Origin: FEN-1191 sp964528845
GTDB lineage: Bacteria; Pseudomonadota; Gammaproteobacteria; Steroidobacterales; Steroidobacteraceae
Reading direction: 5' to 3'
DNA: 64,000 nt
Assembly (NCBI GenBank): GCA_964528845.1
Contig: CAZGVE010000001.1
Span: forward strand, 124,001 to 188,000
The translations under genes and the position numbers were made by a program. Position 1 is the first letter of the stretch; every line of letters starts with the position of its first letter. Below the pieces are notes generated by a model. It saw nothing but the letters and a program-made list of their open reading frames with translations, was not told where the DNA came from and made no database searches. Shown piece after piece: positions 45,523-53,662 of this stretch.

Positions 45523-46138
45523 GGATGTGCCGCTCCGCATCGAGCCCGGCAATCCGTACCGCGCGTGCGCCGAGCAGCCGCCAGCGCTCCGGCAGCGCTG
45601 CCAGCTCCGCCGCAGGGTAACGACCCTTCAGCGCGACCACGCGTGAGGCCGGACCGCACAGGACGGCCACCCGTTGCAGCAATTCAGGCAGCGCGGCGCA
45701 GGCACGCGCCAGCACGGTATCGAAGGGTGGATCGGGGCGCAGTGTCTCCACCCGCGCCTGCACCGCGGACACGTTGGACAAGCCAAGCTCCCGGGCCGCG
45801 TGCGCGACGAACCGGATCTTCTTCGCAGTCGCATCGATCAGCGTGAAGCGCAGGTGCGGGCTGCTAAGCGCCAGCGGCAGGCCAGGGAATCCGGCGCCCG
45901 TTCCGACGTCGGCGATCCGCTCACCGTGCAGATCCGGCAGCGCCGCGAGGCTGTCGAGCAGGTGGGCGCGGATCATCGCCCCGCGTTCCGTGATCGCAGT
46001 CAGGTTGTAGCTGCGGTTCCACAACACCAGCTCGTCGAGCAGCCGCAACAGGCGCTGCGCCTGCGCTGCATCGAGCGCTACTCCGAGCGCGGCGGCGCCG
46101 TCCATGAGCTCCTCGATGGGTTCGCGCGCGGCGCTCAC
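45497..46138 (-). CDS. rsmG: 16S rRNA m7G527 methyltransferase RsmG
   Basis: 213-aa class I methyltransferase (GidB). Motifs ELVLWNRSYNLTAI, ERIADVGTGAGFPGLPLAL (SAM motif I) and TVLARACAALPELL are diagnostic. GTG 46138 overlaps the preceding stop codon (GTGA) and gives the family length; ATG 46105 is an alternative. Its last 26 bases overlap the 3' end of the convergent ndvB-type gene. rsmG normally sits directly before parA. Confidence 0.95.
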   Translation of the reverse strand: MSAAREPIEELMDGAAALGVALDAAQAQRLLRLLDELVLWNRSYNLTAITERGAMIRAHLLDSLAALPDLHGERIADVGTGAGFPGLPLALSSPHLRFTLIDATAKKIRFVAHAARELGLSNVSAVQARVETLRPDPPFDTVLARACAALPELLQRVAVLCGPASRVVALKGRYPAAELAALPERWRLLGARAVRIAGLDAERHILTLAMHPG

Positions 46139-47142
46139 TCCACGCGCACCAGCGTGCGGCCGGTGACGCCGCCTGCGAGGTACGCCGCGAATGCCCCGGG
46201 CACCTCCTTGAGCGCGATCGTGCGCGTGACGATGCGATCCAGATGGCGCGGTCGCAGGTCCCCCGCGAGGCGCGTCCAGAGCTCGAGCCGCTCGGCGCGC
46301 GAGCAGGAGGAATAGCTGATGCCGAGCAGGCTCACTCCACGCAGGATGAAGGGCATTACGGTGAGTTCGAGCGCCGCGCTGGCTGCGAGTCCCACGCTCG
46401 CGACGCTGCCGCGCTCGAGCGTGGTGCGCAGCAGCCACGAGAGCGTGTCGCCTCCGACGTTGTCGATGCCTCCGCCCCAGCGGGCCGATTCGAGCGCACC
46501 CTTGCCTAACGGGATCTCATCGCGAAACAGCACCCGTGCGGCGCCGAGCGCCGCCAGATACGGGCCGGCGTCGCGCTTGGCCGTCAGCGCCACGACCTCG
46601 TAGCCACGCGCGGCGAGCAGGTCCACCGCAATCGAACCGACTCCGCCGGTGGCGCCCGTGACGAGCACCGGACCGGTCTCGGGACGCAGCCCGTTGTGCT
46701 CCATGCGCATGAGGGCCCAGGCGGCGCTCACTCCGGCCGTGCCGATCGCCATCGCGTTCGCGGCATCAAGGCCCGGCGGTATCAGGATGGCAAGCTCCGC
46801 CGGCACACGGGCGCGCTGCGAGTAACCGCCATCGCGGGTCTCGGACTGTCCGCCGCTGGTCGCGAGCACGGCGTCGCCCGGCCGGAATCGCACATCGGTC
46901 GATGATTCCACGTACCCGGCCAGATCGATACCACCGACCAGCGGAAATCGGCGCGCAATCCGGCCCGCGCCCGTCGCCGCGAGTGCATCCTTGTAGTTGA
47001 TGCCCGAGTGGGTGACGCGTACGACGAGCTCACCGGGCGAGAGGTCCGCGAGCTCGAGCGTATCGAGACGCGCCTCGACGCCGCCGTCGCGCTGGTGGAT
47101 GCGCAACGCCAGAAATGGTCCCGACGTGTCGGCGTCCGGCAT
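46135..47142 (-). CDS. acuI: AcuI/YhdH-type acrylyl-CoA reductase, MDR family
   Basis: 335-aa NADPH-dependent medium-chain oxidoreductase. N-terminal GroES-like domain with VRVTHSGINYKDALAATGAGRI (the YhdH/AcuI phrase) and PLVGGIDLAGYVESS; Rossmann motif VLVTGATGGVGSIAVDLLAARGY (about residue 155); C-terminal PFILRGVSLLGISYSSC. The lack of zinc-binding Cys fits the quinone-oxidoreductase branch. Start ATG 47142 has a GGGAGG about 10 bases upstream. It precedes and overlaps rsmG, where mnmG is found in many relatives. Confidence 0.88.
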   Translation of the reverse strand: MPDADTSGPFLALRIHQRDGGVEARLDTLELADLSPGELVVRVTHSGINYKDALAATGAGRIARRFPLVGGIDLAGYVESSTDVRFRPGDAVLATSGGQSETRDGGYSQRARVPAELAILIPPGLDAANAMAIGTAGVSAAWALMRMEHNGLRPETGPVLVTGATGGVGSIAVDLLAARGYEVVALTAKRDAGPYLAALGAARVLFRDEIPLGKGALESARWGGGIDNVGGDTLSWLLRTTLERGSVASVGLAASAALELTVMPFILRGVSLLGISYSSCSRAERLELWTRLAGDLRPRHLDRIVTRTIALKEVPGAFAAYLAGGVTGRTLVRVE

Positions 47143-47181
47143 GTTCCACTGCCCTCCCGCGTCAGGCACCATACCAACACG

Positions 47182-49182
47182 ATGCGGCAATTCAAGTTTC
47201 AGCCCTACACGCCTGCCGGCGTCCAGCCGTGCGTCCCCGTGGCACCCCTGCAGCGCCTGCTGCTCGTGGCACTGCTGGCCGCGCTGGCATTGCGCGTAGC
47301 CGCAGCCGATCCGGCGCCGGCCTCCGGGTCGGCTGGGGCGGACGCAGCACAGGACGCGCCGCAGGCACTGGCACAGAATGCAGCAGCGGCGCTCCGCGGC
47401 TTCCAGCAGGCGCGTCCGGCGCGTTTCGTGGATTGGCTCGCGGATGGCAGCCTGCTGATCGCAACGCGATTCGGGGATACCCAGCAGATTCACCGGCTGC
47501 GCGCACCGCTCGGCATGCGCGAGCAGCTGAGCTTCGAGGACGGCGACGTACTGGGCGCGGCGGCGCGGCCATTCGGAAGCGATGCGTTCGTATATCAGAG
47601 TACGACGGACGGCGGGCGCACCAGCAGCCTGCATCTGATGCGACTCGCGGATAACGCGTCAGTCCCACTGACAGGCGGCGGGTATCGCGATGATGTGCCG
47701 CTGTTCGCGCACGACGGGCAGCGTATCGCGTTCGGCAGCAACCGCGCCGGGACGGCCGATCGCGCAATCTACGTGCTCGACACCAGCAATCCAGGCGCCG
47801 TACCGCGCCTCGCCGCCGGCGGCACTGGCGAGCGCTGGCGCGTGTTTGCCTGGTCCGCGGACGACCAGCGGCTGCTGCTCGGGCGCGAGAGCGCTGGCAT
47901 CGATGGATACGAGCTGGAATTCGTGGATCTCGCGACCGGTACCCTGACGCCGATCCAGTTCGCGCCGCCCGCGCGTGCGCATGGCCAGCGCACCGAGCCG
48001 GCCAGAGCGCTGAGTGCGCGCGCGGCACGCTTTGCACCGGACGGGCATGGGCTGATCGTGCTGGGGCTGCCAGACCGTGGCGCCGCCGCCTCCGAGTTCG
48101 CGACACTGCGCTACGTCGATCCTGGCACCGGAGAGGCGCGCGAACTGCTGCCCGCGATGATGCACGACGTCGAACTGTTCGACGAAAGTTCCGACGGCCG
48201 GTATCTGGCTTATACGGTCAATGACGACGGCGTAAGCCGCCTGTTGCTGGTCGACCTGAAGGAGAGGCTCGAAGCCGCGGTCACCGACGTGCCGGTCGGC
48301 ATCATTCGCGACCTGAAGTTCGACGCCACGGGCACTCACCTGGCCGTCGGCGTCGAGACTGCACAGGCCCCGGAAGACGTCTATGTCTACGAACCTGGCA
48401 CCCGGACCTTAAGCCGCTGGACGGCCGGCGAGCGCGGGCCGGTGGATCCAGCGCAACTTGGCAGCCCGCAGCTGCGGCATTTCCCGACCTGGGACCGCAT
48501 CGAGGGCCAGCAGCGCATGCTCGGCGCCTTCGTCTACGGTGCGGGGGCCCCGTTGCCTGCCGGTGCGGCACCCCGCCCGGTCCTGATCCTGCTCCGCGGG
48601 GCGCCCGGTGCGCAGTTCCGGCCCGGGTACGACCCGTTCCTGCAGTACCTCGTCAGCGTGCTGCGCTTCGTCGTCGTGGCGCCGAACGTACGCGGCGCGA
48701 CCGGATACGGTCGCAGCTTCAGTACGCTCGCCGACGGCGCACTGCGCGACGATGCCTCGCGCGACGTCGGCTCGCTCTTGGCCTGGGTGGGTCTGCAGGA
48801 CGGGCTGGATCGCGAGCGGGTGTTCGTCATGGGAGAGGGCTCGTCCGACTCGCTGGCGCTGTCGGTGCTCGCGCAGTACGGTGACCGGCTGCAGGGCGGA
48901 ATTGCGGTCGGACCGCCGATCGTGCCGCCGCTGCCGGCCCCGGTCACGATCCGTCGCCCGGTACTGCTCGTGGCGACCATTGCGCCGCCGGACGCACCCG
49001 CGGACAGCGCCGTCGCGGTGCCCAATGACCCGTTCGGGATATTCGCGTTCCGGCTGCGCTCCGCCGGCACGAGCGCTCGCTACCTGGCCTACAGGGCCAA
49101 CGGGTCGGCGGGGATGCGGCGAGCCGATCGCGTCGCCTGCGAGGGCGCGATCGCGGACTTCCTGTCGCAGCTACTGCGCTGA
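47182..49182 (+). CDS. S9 prolyl-oligopeptidase-like protein lacking catalytic residues
   Basis: 666-aa secreted protein: signal peptide/anchor (LQRLLLVALLAALALRVAAA, about residues 24-43), a beta-propeller (about 70-420) and a C-terminal alpha/beta-hydrolase domain recognisable from VVVAPNVRGATGYGRSF and RVFVMGEGSS. Compared with the family GGSYGG nucleophile elbow the sequence reads GEGSSD, placing Gly (about 553) at the catalytic Ser; the usual HGGP oxyanion motif is RGAP; and the catalytic His of the EGHGF motif is replaced (NGSAG, about 640-644). It is probably a non-catalytic pseudo-peptidase. Convergent with cytochrome c4, overlapping by 12 bases. Confidence 0.75.
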   Translation: MRQFKFQPYTPAGVQPCVPVAPLQRLLLVALLAALALRVAAADPAPASGSAGADAAQDAPQALAQNAAAALRGFQQARPARFVDWLADGSLLIATRFGDTQQIHRLRAPLGMREQLSFEDGDVLGAAARPFGSDAFVYQSTTDGGRTSSLHLMRLADNASVPLTGGGYRDDVPLFAHDGQRIAFGSNRAGTADRAIYVLDTSNPGAVPRLAAGGTGERWRVFAWSADDQRLLLGRESAGIDGYELEFVDLATGTLTPIQFAPPARAHGQRTEPARALSARAARFAPDGHGLIVLGLPDRGAAASEFATLRYVDPGTGEARELLPAMMHDVELFDESSDGRYLAYTVNDDGVSRLLLVDLKERLEAAVTDVPVGIIRDLKFDATGTHLAVGVETAQAPEDVYVYEPGTRTLSRWTAGERGPVDPAQLGSPQLRHFPTWDRIEGQQRMLGAFVYGAGAPLPAGAAPRPVLILLRGAPGAQFRPGYDPFLQYLVSVLRFVVVAPNVRGATGYGRSFSTLADGALRDDASRDVGSLLAWVGLQDGLDRERVFVMGEGSSDSLALSVLAQYGDRLQGGIAVGPPIVPPLPAPVTIRRPVLLVATIAPPDAPADSAVAVPNDPFGIFAFRLRSAGTSARYLAYRANGSAGMRRADRVACEGAIADFLSQLLR

Positions 49183-49803
49183 GAGCATCGTCACGCGGCG
49201 CGTGACCGTCTGCAGCGCGGGCGTCTGGTGCGAGTAGTAATCGGCGATTTCCTGGATCTCGGCGCCAGTGATGCCATTGACGAAGTTCGGCATGATTGGA
49301 TTCTTGCGATCGCCCTTCTGGTATTCGACCAGCGCGCGCGCGATGTAGTCATCATGCTGACCGGCCAGCGTCGGGTAGTCGCCCGTGATGCCGACGCCAT
49401 TCGCGCCGTGGCAGGAGACGCACAGCTGCGCGACGCGCGCCGGGGCCGTACCGACCGGCGCCGACGTGGCCGGGAGCGGAAGGCTGCTGAAATAGGCCGC
49501 GACATCCTGCATGTCCTGGTCCGAGAGCGAGGACGCCTGGACGTGCATCGTGCCGTGGGATCGCTCGCCGCTCTTGTATTCCTTGAGCGCCGCGACGATG
49601 TACTCGGGGTGCTGGCCCAGCAGCTTGGGCACGCTGTAGGTCGGATAGACGTTCTTGTAGTCCTCGATGCCATGACAGCCGAGGCAGGTGTACGCAAGTT
49701 CCTTGCCGCGCGCCGCATCGCCGGCCGCATGCGCCACGGTGCTGGCGCCGAACGTGCAGCCGATCAACGCCAATTGCAGGGCCAAAACACGCCTGAATGT
49801 CAT
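49171..49803 (-). CDS. Cytochrome c4, di-haem
   Basis: 210-aa periplasmic electron carrier with a signal peptide (MTFRRVLALQLALIGCTFGASTVAHA described as about residues 1-26) and two haem motifs, CLGCH (about 41-45) and CVSCH (about 131-135), in two class I cytochrome domains. Such proteins donate electrons to cytochrome c oxidases (cbb3 type in many gammaproteobacteria). ATG 49803 places the signal peptide correctly; in-frame codons upstream lie in the dtd promoter region. Divergent from dtd. Confidence 0.93.
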   Translation of the reverse strand: MTFRRVLALQLALIGCTFGASTVAHAAGDAARGKELAYTCLGCHGIEDYKNVYPTYSVPKLLGQHPEYIVAALKEYKSGERSHGTMHVQASSLSDQDMQDVAAYFSSLPLPATSAPVGTAPARVAQLCVSCHGANGVGITGDYPTLAGQHDDYIARALVEYQKGDRKNPIMPNFVNGITGAEIQEIADYYSHQTPALQTVTRRVTMLSAQ

Positions 49804-49898
49804 ACCGACTCCGGCCTGAACTGTTGAATAATGCGCCCCCGACCAGGGGCCAGATGAGCCTGGAAAGTGTACGGTCTGCAAAGCGCTTTTGCCACTCC

Positions 49899-50357
49899 AT
49901 GATTGCGCTGATCCAGCGGGTCAGCGGCGCCAGCGTACGCGTCGGAGACGAGCTGATCGGCGAGATCGGTCCCGGGTTGCTCGCGCTGATCGGCATGGTC
50001 CGCGGTGACGATACGGCCCATGCAGAACGGCTGCTGCAGCGGGTGCTCGACTACCGCGTGTTCCCCGACGCAGCCGGGCGCATGAACCTGTCGCTGCGCG
50101 ACGTGCAGGGCGGACTGCTGCTCGTACCGCAATTCACCCTCGCGGCCGAGACCGGACACGGCAACCGGCCGGGCTTCAGCCGCGCAGCCGCCCCTGCTGA
50201 GGCGGCAGCCCTGTACGGCCAACTGCTGCAGCGCGCGCACGCGATTTACGGACGGGTAGCCAGCGGGCGCTTTGGCGCCCATATGCAGGTGTCCCTGATC
50301 AACGACGGTCCGGTCACTTTCTGGCTGCAGTCAGCGGGATCCGTGAAGCAGGCCTGA
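49899..50357 (+). CDS. dtd: D-aminoacyl-tRNA deacylase
   Basis: 152-aa homodimeric enzyme that hydrolyses D-Tyr and other D-aminoacyl-tRNAs (and Gly-tRNAAla). The active-site motifs are in LLLVPQFTLAAETGHGNRPGF (family S/P-Q-F-T-L) and SLINDGPVTFWL (the GPVT motif with catalytic Thr). ATG 49899 begins at the conserved MIALIQRVSGASV; longer frames upstream read through the c4 promoter region. Followed by tatA about 97 bases later. Confidence 0.95.
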   Translation: MIALIQRVSGASVRVGDELIGEIGPGLLALIGMVRGDDTAHAERLLQRVLDYRVFPDAAGRMNLSLRDVQGGLLLVPQFTLAAETGHGNRPGFSRAAAPAEAAALYGQLLQRAHAIYGRVASGRFGAHMQVSLINDGPVTFWLQSAGSVKQA

Positions 50358-50454
50358 TTCCTTGAGGCTGGACAGTTACTTGTGCGCCGCCAAATAGCCT
50401 ATCATGGCTGGTGTGGGCGCCTACCGGGTGCTGTCCACTTTAATGGAGCAGTCC

Positions 50455-50718
50455 ATGGATCTGTTCAGTCCCAAACACCTGTTGATGATCGTGATCATCG
50501 TGCTGCTCGTGTTCGGCACCAAAAAGCTGCGCACCCTCGGTTCGGACCTCGGCTCGGCTGTGCGCGGATTCAAGAAAGCGATGAGCGACGGCGAGACTGA
50601 GGAGCAAGCCCGGCAGATCGAGGGTCCGGCCGGCAAGGATGCCGAGTTTCCCGAGGTCGCTGCCAAGGCGCCGGCCGCGGCTGCGGCCGAAAGCAAGAGT
50701 GCGGCTCCGCACGCCTGA
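50455..50718 (+). CDS. tatA: Sec-independent translocase TatA
   Basis: 87-aa pore-forming component of the twin-arginine translocase. An N-terminal membrane helix (HLLMIVIIVLLVFGTKKL, with the FGTKKL hinge) and an amphipathic helix (GSDLGSAVRGFKKAMSD) are standard; the tail is acidic/Ala-rich. ATG 50455 has GGAG 6-7 bases upstream. First gene of tatABC. Confidence 0.94.
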   Translation: MDLFSPKHLLMIVIIVLLVFGTKKLRTLGSDLGSAVRGFKKAMSDGETEEQARQIEGPAGKDAEFPEVAAKAPAAAAAESKSAAPHA

Positions 50719-50744
50719 CGGTTCCTGCGGATCCGCGGCGCCCC

Positions 50745-51424
50745 ATGTTCGGAGTCGATTTTTCCGAAATCGCCCTGATCTCCCTGATTGCGCTCGTCGT
50801 ACTGGGACCGGCGAAGCTGCCGCAGGTCGTCCAGACGATCGGCAAGTGGGTGGGCCGCGCACGCGTGATGGCGCGCCAGTTCCGGGAGCAGCTGGAACAG
50901 GAAGCGAACGAAATCAAGCGCGCAACCGATACCCGTTCCAACCCACCGGCGCCGGCCGCGGCAGCAACGGCTGCCCCAGCAGCAACGGCTGCCCCAGCGG
51001 CAGCGGAGCCGGTAGCGGCAGCGGAGCCGGTAGCGGCAGCGGAGCCGGCANNNNNNNNNNNNNNNNNNNNNNNNNNNNNNNNNNNNNNNNNNNNNNNNNN
51101 NNNNNNNNNNNNNNNNNNNNNNNNNNNNNNNNNNNNNNNNNNNNNNNNNNAGCGGCAGCGGAGCCGGTAGCGGCAGCGGAGCCGGTAGCGGCAGCGGAGC
51201 CGGCAACGGCGTCGCAGGTCGTGGGTGGGCCGGAGGCGTCGCAACCGGCAGTCGCGCTACCCATAGGGACCACGCCGAGTTCTGCCACACCGGCATCGGA
51301 GCCGGCGTTACACGCGATGACGTTTGCGCACGGCGCGGCCGGAACGGATGTGTGGCCGCCGGCCCCCGAACCCCACGATCACCCGGCTCCGCTGCCGGCG
51401 GAACCGCATGAGCGAGGAGCATGA
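50745..51424 (+). CDS. tatB: Sec-independent translocase TatB, interrupted by an assembly gap
   Basis: Tat substrate-recognition subunit. N-terminus MFGVDFSEIALISLIALVVLGP with conserved GPAKLP, then an amphipathic helix with KWVGRARVMARQFREQLEQE. The C-terminal part is a long Ala/Pro/Glu tail containing tandem VAAAEP hexapeptides, split by a 100-N gap. The gap flanks (50996-51050 and 51151-51205) are identical 55-mers, and collapsing 155 bases restores one frame of 174 codons ending at 51424, 17 bases inside tatC. The true repeat number is uncertain. Confidence 0.9.
50996..51205. repeat. 55-bp duplication and 18-bp tandem repeats around the tatB gap
   Basis: Copies at 50996-51050 and 51151-51205 are identical over 55 bases. 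Each is built of three tandem 18-base units encoding Val-Ala-Ala-Ala-Glu-Pro (50997-51014, 51015-51032, 51033-51050 on the left). The repeat explains why the assembler broke here, so copy number in tatB may be underestimated. Confidence 0.85.
51051..51150. other. Assembly gap (100 N) within tatB
   Basis: Nominal 100-N spacer placed inside the VAAAEP repeat of tatB. Flanks overlap by 55 bases, as at the glmU gap, so the real length is not 100. Confidence 0.9.
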
Positions 51425-52175
51425 TCCGCTGCCCGAAGGCACGCTGATCTCGCATCTGCTGGAGCTGCGGGACCGCCTGCTGCGCTCGTTCGTGGCGGTG
51501 CTGATCGCCTTCATTCCCTGCGCCTACTACTCGAACGCGCTGTTCGATTTCCTCTCGACGCCGCTGGTGTCGAAGCTGCCACCGGGCCAGAAGCTGATTG
51601 CAACCACGGTGACGGCCACCTTCACCGCACCGCTCAAGCTGGCGTTCGCCGCCGGCCTGCTGATCGCGATGCCGTACGTGCTGTTCCAGATCTGGTCGTT
51701 CGTCGCCCCCGGACTGTACCGCAAGGAAAAGCGCTTCGCGGTCCCGCTGCTGGTCACCGCCATCCTGCTGTTTTACGTCGGCGTCGCGTTCTCATACTTC
51801 TTCGTGTTCCCGATGGTGTTCCGATTTTTCGTTGCGACGACACCTCACAACGTGCAGCTGATGGCGGACGTCAACAACTACATCCAGTTCGCATTGACCC
51901 TGTTCGTGGCATTCGGCGTCGCATTCGAGACCCCGGTGGCAGTGGTACTACTCGTGCTGACCAATCTCATGTCGCTGCAGAAGCTGCGCGCGTCACGCGG
52001 TTACGTGCTGATCCTGGTATTCATCATCGCGGCCATCCTGACCCCGCCGGACGTGATGTCCCAGACCTCGATGGCGGTGCCGATGTACCTTCTCTATGAG
52101 GGCGGCATCCTCTTCGCCGCGGTACTGGTGCGCGGTCGCGCCCCGGAGCCCGCAAGCGAACAGAGCTCGGCGTGA
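51408..52175 (+). CDS. tatC: Sec-independent translocase TatC
   Basis: 255-aa, six-helix core of the Tat receptor. Family signatures: SHLLELRDRLLRS near the N-terminus (signal-peptide binding), FQIWSFVAPGLYRKEKR and FAFGVAFETPV-type motif (VAFGVAFETPVAVVLL), and ILTPPDVMSQ. The first ATG (51408) lies inside the end of tatB. The stop codon overlaps the GTG of the next gene (GTGA). Confidence 0.96.
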   Translation: MSEEHDPLPEGTLISHLLELRDRLLRSFVAVLIAFIPCAYYSNALFDFLSTPLVSKLPPGQKLIATTVTATFTAPLKLAFAAGLLIAMPYVLFQIWSFVAPGLYRKEKRFAVPLLVTAILLFYVGVAFSYFFVFPMVFRFFVATTPHNVQLMADVNNYIQFALTLFVAFGVAFETPVAVVLLVLTNLMSLQKLRASRGYVLILVFIIAAILTPPDVMSQTSMAVPMYLLYEGGILFAAVLVRGRAPEPASEQSSA

Positions 52176-53662
52176 GGTCCGCGACCGCGGGCGCAGGTGC
52201 GCCCGGGCCTGCTTTCTTGGGCCATCCGGCAGGCCTCGCCACGCTGTTCTTCACCGAGATGTGGGAGCGCCTCAGCTTCTACGGGATGCGCGCGCTGCTG
52301 GTGCTGTTCCTCGTGGACGGCGTCGCGCATGGCGGACTGGGACTCGATGACCGCACTGCGAGCGCAATCTACGGGCTGTATGTCGGGGCGACCTACATCG
52401 CAGCGCTCCCGGGAGGCTGGATCGCGGACCGGCTGATCGGCAGCCAGCGCGCGGTGCTGGCGGGCGGAGCGCTGATCACCTGCGGCCATGTGCTGCTCTG
52501 GCTGTCGCCCACCAGTTCCCTGTTCTTCACCGGCCTGTTCCTGATCGTGCTCGGCACCGGGCTGCTCAAACCGAACGCGAGCGCGCTCGTGGCCCAGCTG
52601 TACCCGCAAGGCGGTGCGGCTCGCGATGCCGGATTCACGATCTATTACGTTGGCATCAACATCGGCGCGACGCTCGGGCCGCTCATCGCCGGATTCGTCG
52701 CGCAACGCTACGGGTGGCCCTACGGATTCCTGACGGCCGCGCTCGGCATGGCGGCCGGCTTGCTGCAGTTTCTGTGGTGGAGGCCACTGCTGGGGAGTGC
52801 CGGGGCGCGGCCGGCGCAAGCGGAACCGGGGTTGGCAGGCCGGCTGCTGCTGCCGGGTGCAGCGCTACTGGCGTCAATGGTGGGACTGCTGATCGCGAGC
52901 GGGCTGCTGCGCGTAGCGGCCGTGCAGCTGCAGGTGTTAGCCACCTCGGGCATTCTTATCGTTGCAGTCGGTTACTTCGCATACCTGCTGTTCGGCGCGG
53001 GACTGGATCGGCGCGCGCGCGCCCGCATACTCGCGCTGCTCGTGCTGTTCACCGCCTCGACCCTGTTCTGGGCCGGCGACGAGCAGGCGGGCTCGTCGCT
53101 GAACCTGTTCGCTGCGCGCTATACGGACCTGCACTGGTTGGGTCTTACGCTTCCGGCCAGTGCGTTCCAGTCCCTGAACCCGATCTATATCGTGGCCTTC
53201 GGCCCGCTGTTCGGGATGCTGTGGGTAGGTCTCGCGCGACGTGGCATGGACCCATCGACGCCGGTCAAGTTCATGCTCGGACTGCTCGGCATCGCCGCCG
53301 GATTCCTGGTGATGGCGGCGGCGGCCCGGCTGGTCGCTGCCGGTCACCAGGTCGGCATCGGGTGGCTGGCGGCCACGTACCTGCTGCATACCTGGGGTGA
53401 GCTGGCCCTAAGTCCCGTGGGCATGAGCGCCACGACCCGGCTCGTGCCGGATCGCTACGTGGGCCAGGGCCTCGGACTCTGGTTCGTGAGCCTGTCGCTC
53501 GGCAACCTGCTCGCGAGCCGGATTGCCGGCAATTTCGATCCGGCACATCGCGAGGCGATGCCGGGGGAATTCATGCACCTCGTCTGGTTCGGGACGCTGT
53601 GTGCGGCCGGGCTCGCACTCAGCCTGCCGCTCATGCGCCGCTGGATGCAGCCGGCCCGCTAG
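52172..53662 (+). CDS. POT/PTR family proton-dependent peptide transporter
   Basis: 496-aa major-facilitator-fold importer of di- and tripeptides. The POT signature E-x-x-E-R-(F/L) is present in FFTEMWERLSFYGMRALL (about residues 28-45), and FTIYYVGINIGATLGPLIAGF is the family motif on helix 5; 12-14 membrane helices. GTG 52172 overlaps the tatC stop, which suggests co-translation, although no functional link to Tat is evident. Its 3' end overlaps the convergent OPT gene by 32 bases. Confidence 0.9.
   Translation: MRSATAGAGAPGPAFLGHPAGLATLFFTEMWERLSFYGMRALLVLFLVDGVAHGGLGLDDRTASAIYGLYVGATYIAALPGGWIADRLIGSQRAVLAGGALITCGHVLLWLSPTSSLFFTGLFLIVLGTGLLKPNASALVAQLYPQGGAARDAGFTIYYVGINIGATLGPLIAGFVAQRYGWPYGFLTAALGMAAGLLQFLWWRPLLGSAGARPAQAEPGLAGRLLLPGAALLASMVGLLIASGLLRVAAVQLQVLATSGILIVAVGYFAYLLFGAGLDRRARARILALLVLFTASTLFWAGDEQAGSSLNLFAARYTDLHWLGLTLPASAFQSLNPIYIVAFGPLFGMLWVGLARRGMDPSTPVKFMLGLLGIAAGFLVMAAAARLVAAGHQVGIGWLAATYLLHTWGELALSPVGMSATTRLVPDRYVGQGLGLWFVSLSLGNLLASRIAGNFDPAHREAMPGEFMHLVWFGTLCAAGLALSLPLMRRWMQPAR

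Noticed and set aside
50996..51205. Repeated units resembling a CRISPR-like array
   Set aside because: Units are 18 bp, tandem without spacers, and in frame in tatB; they are coding repeats.
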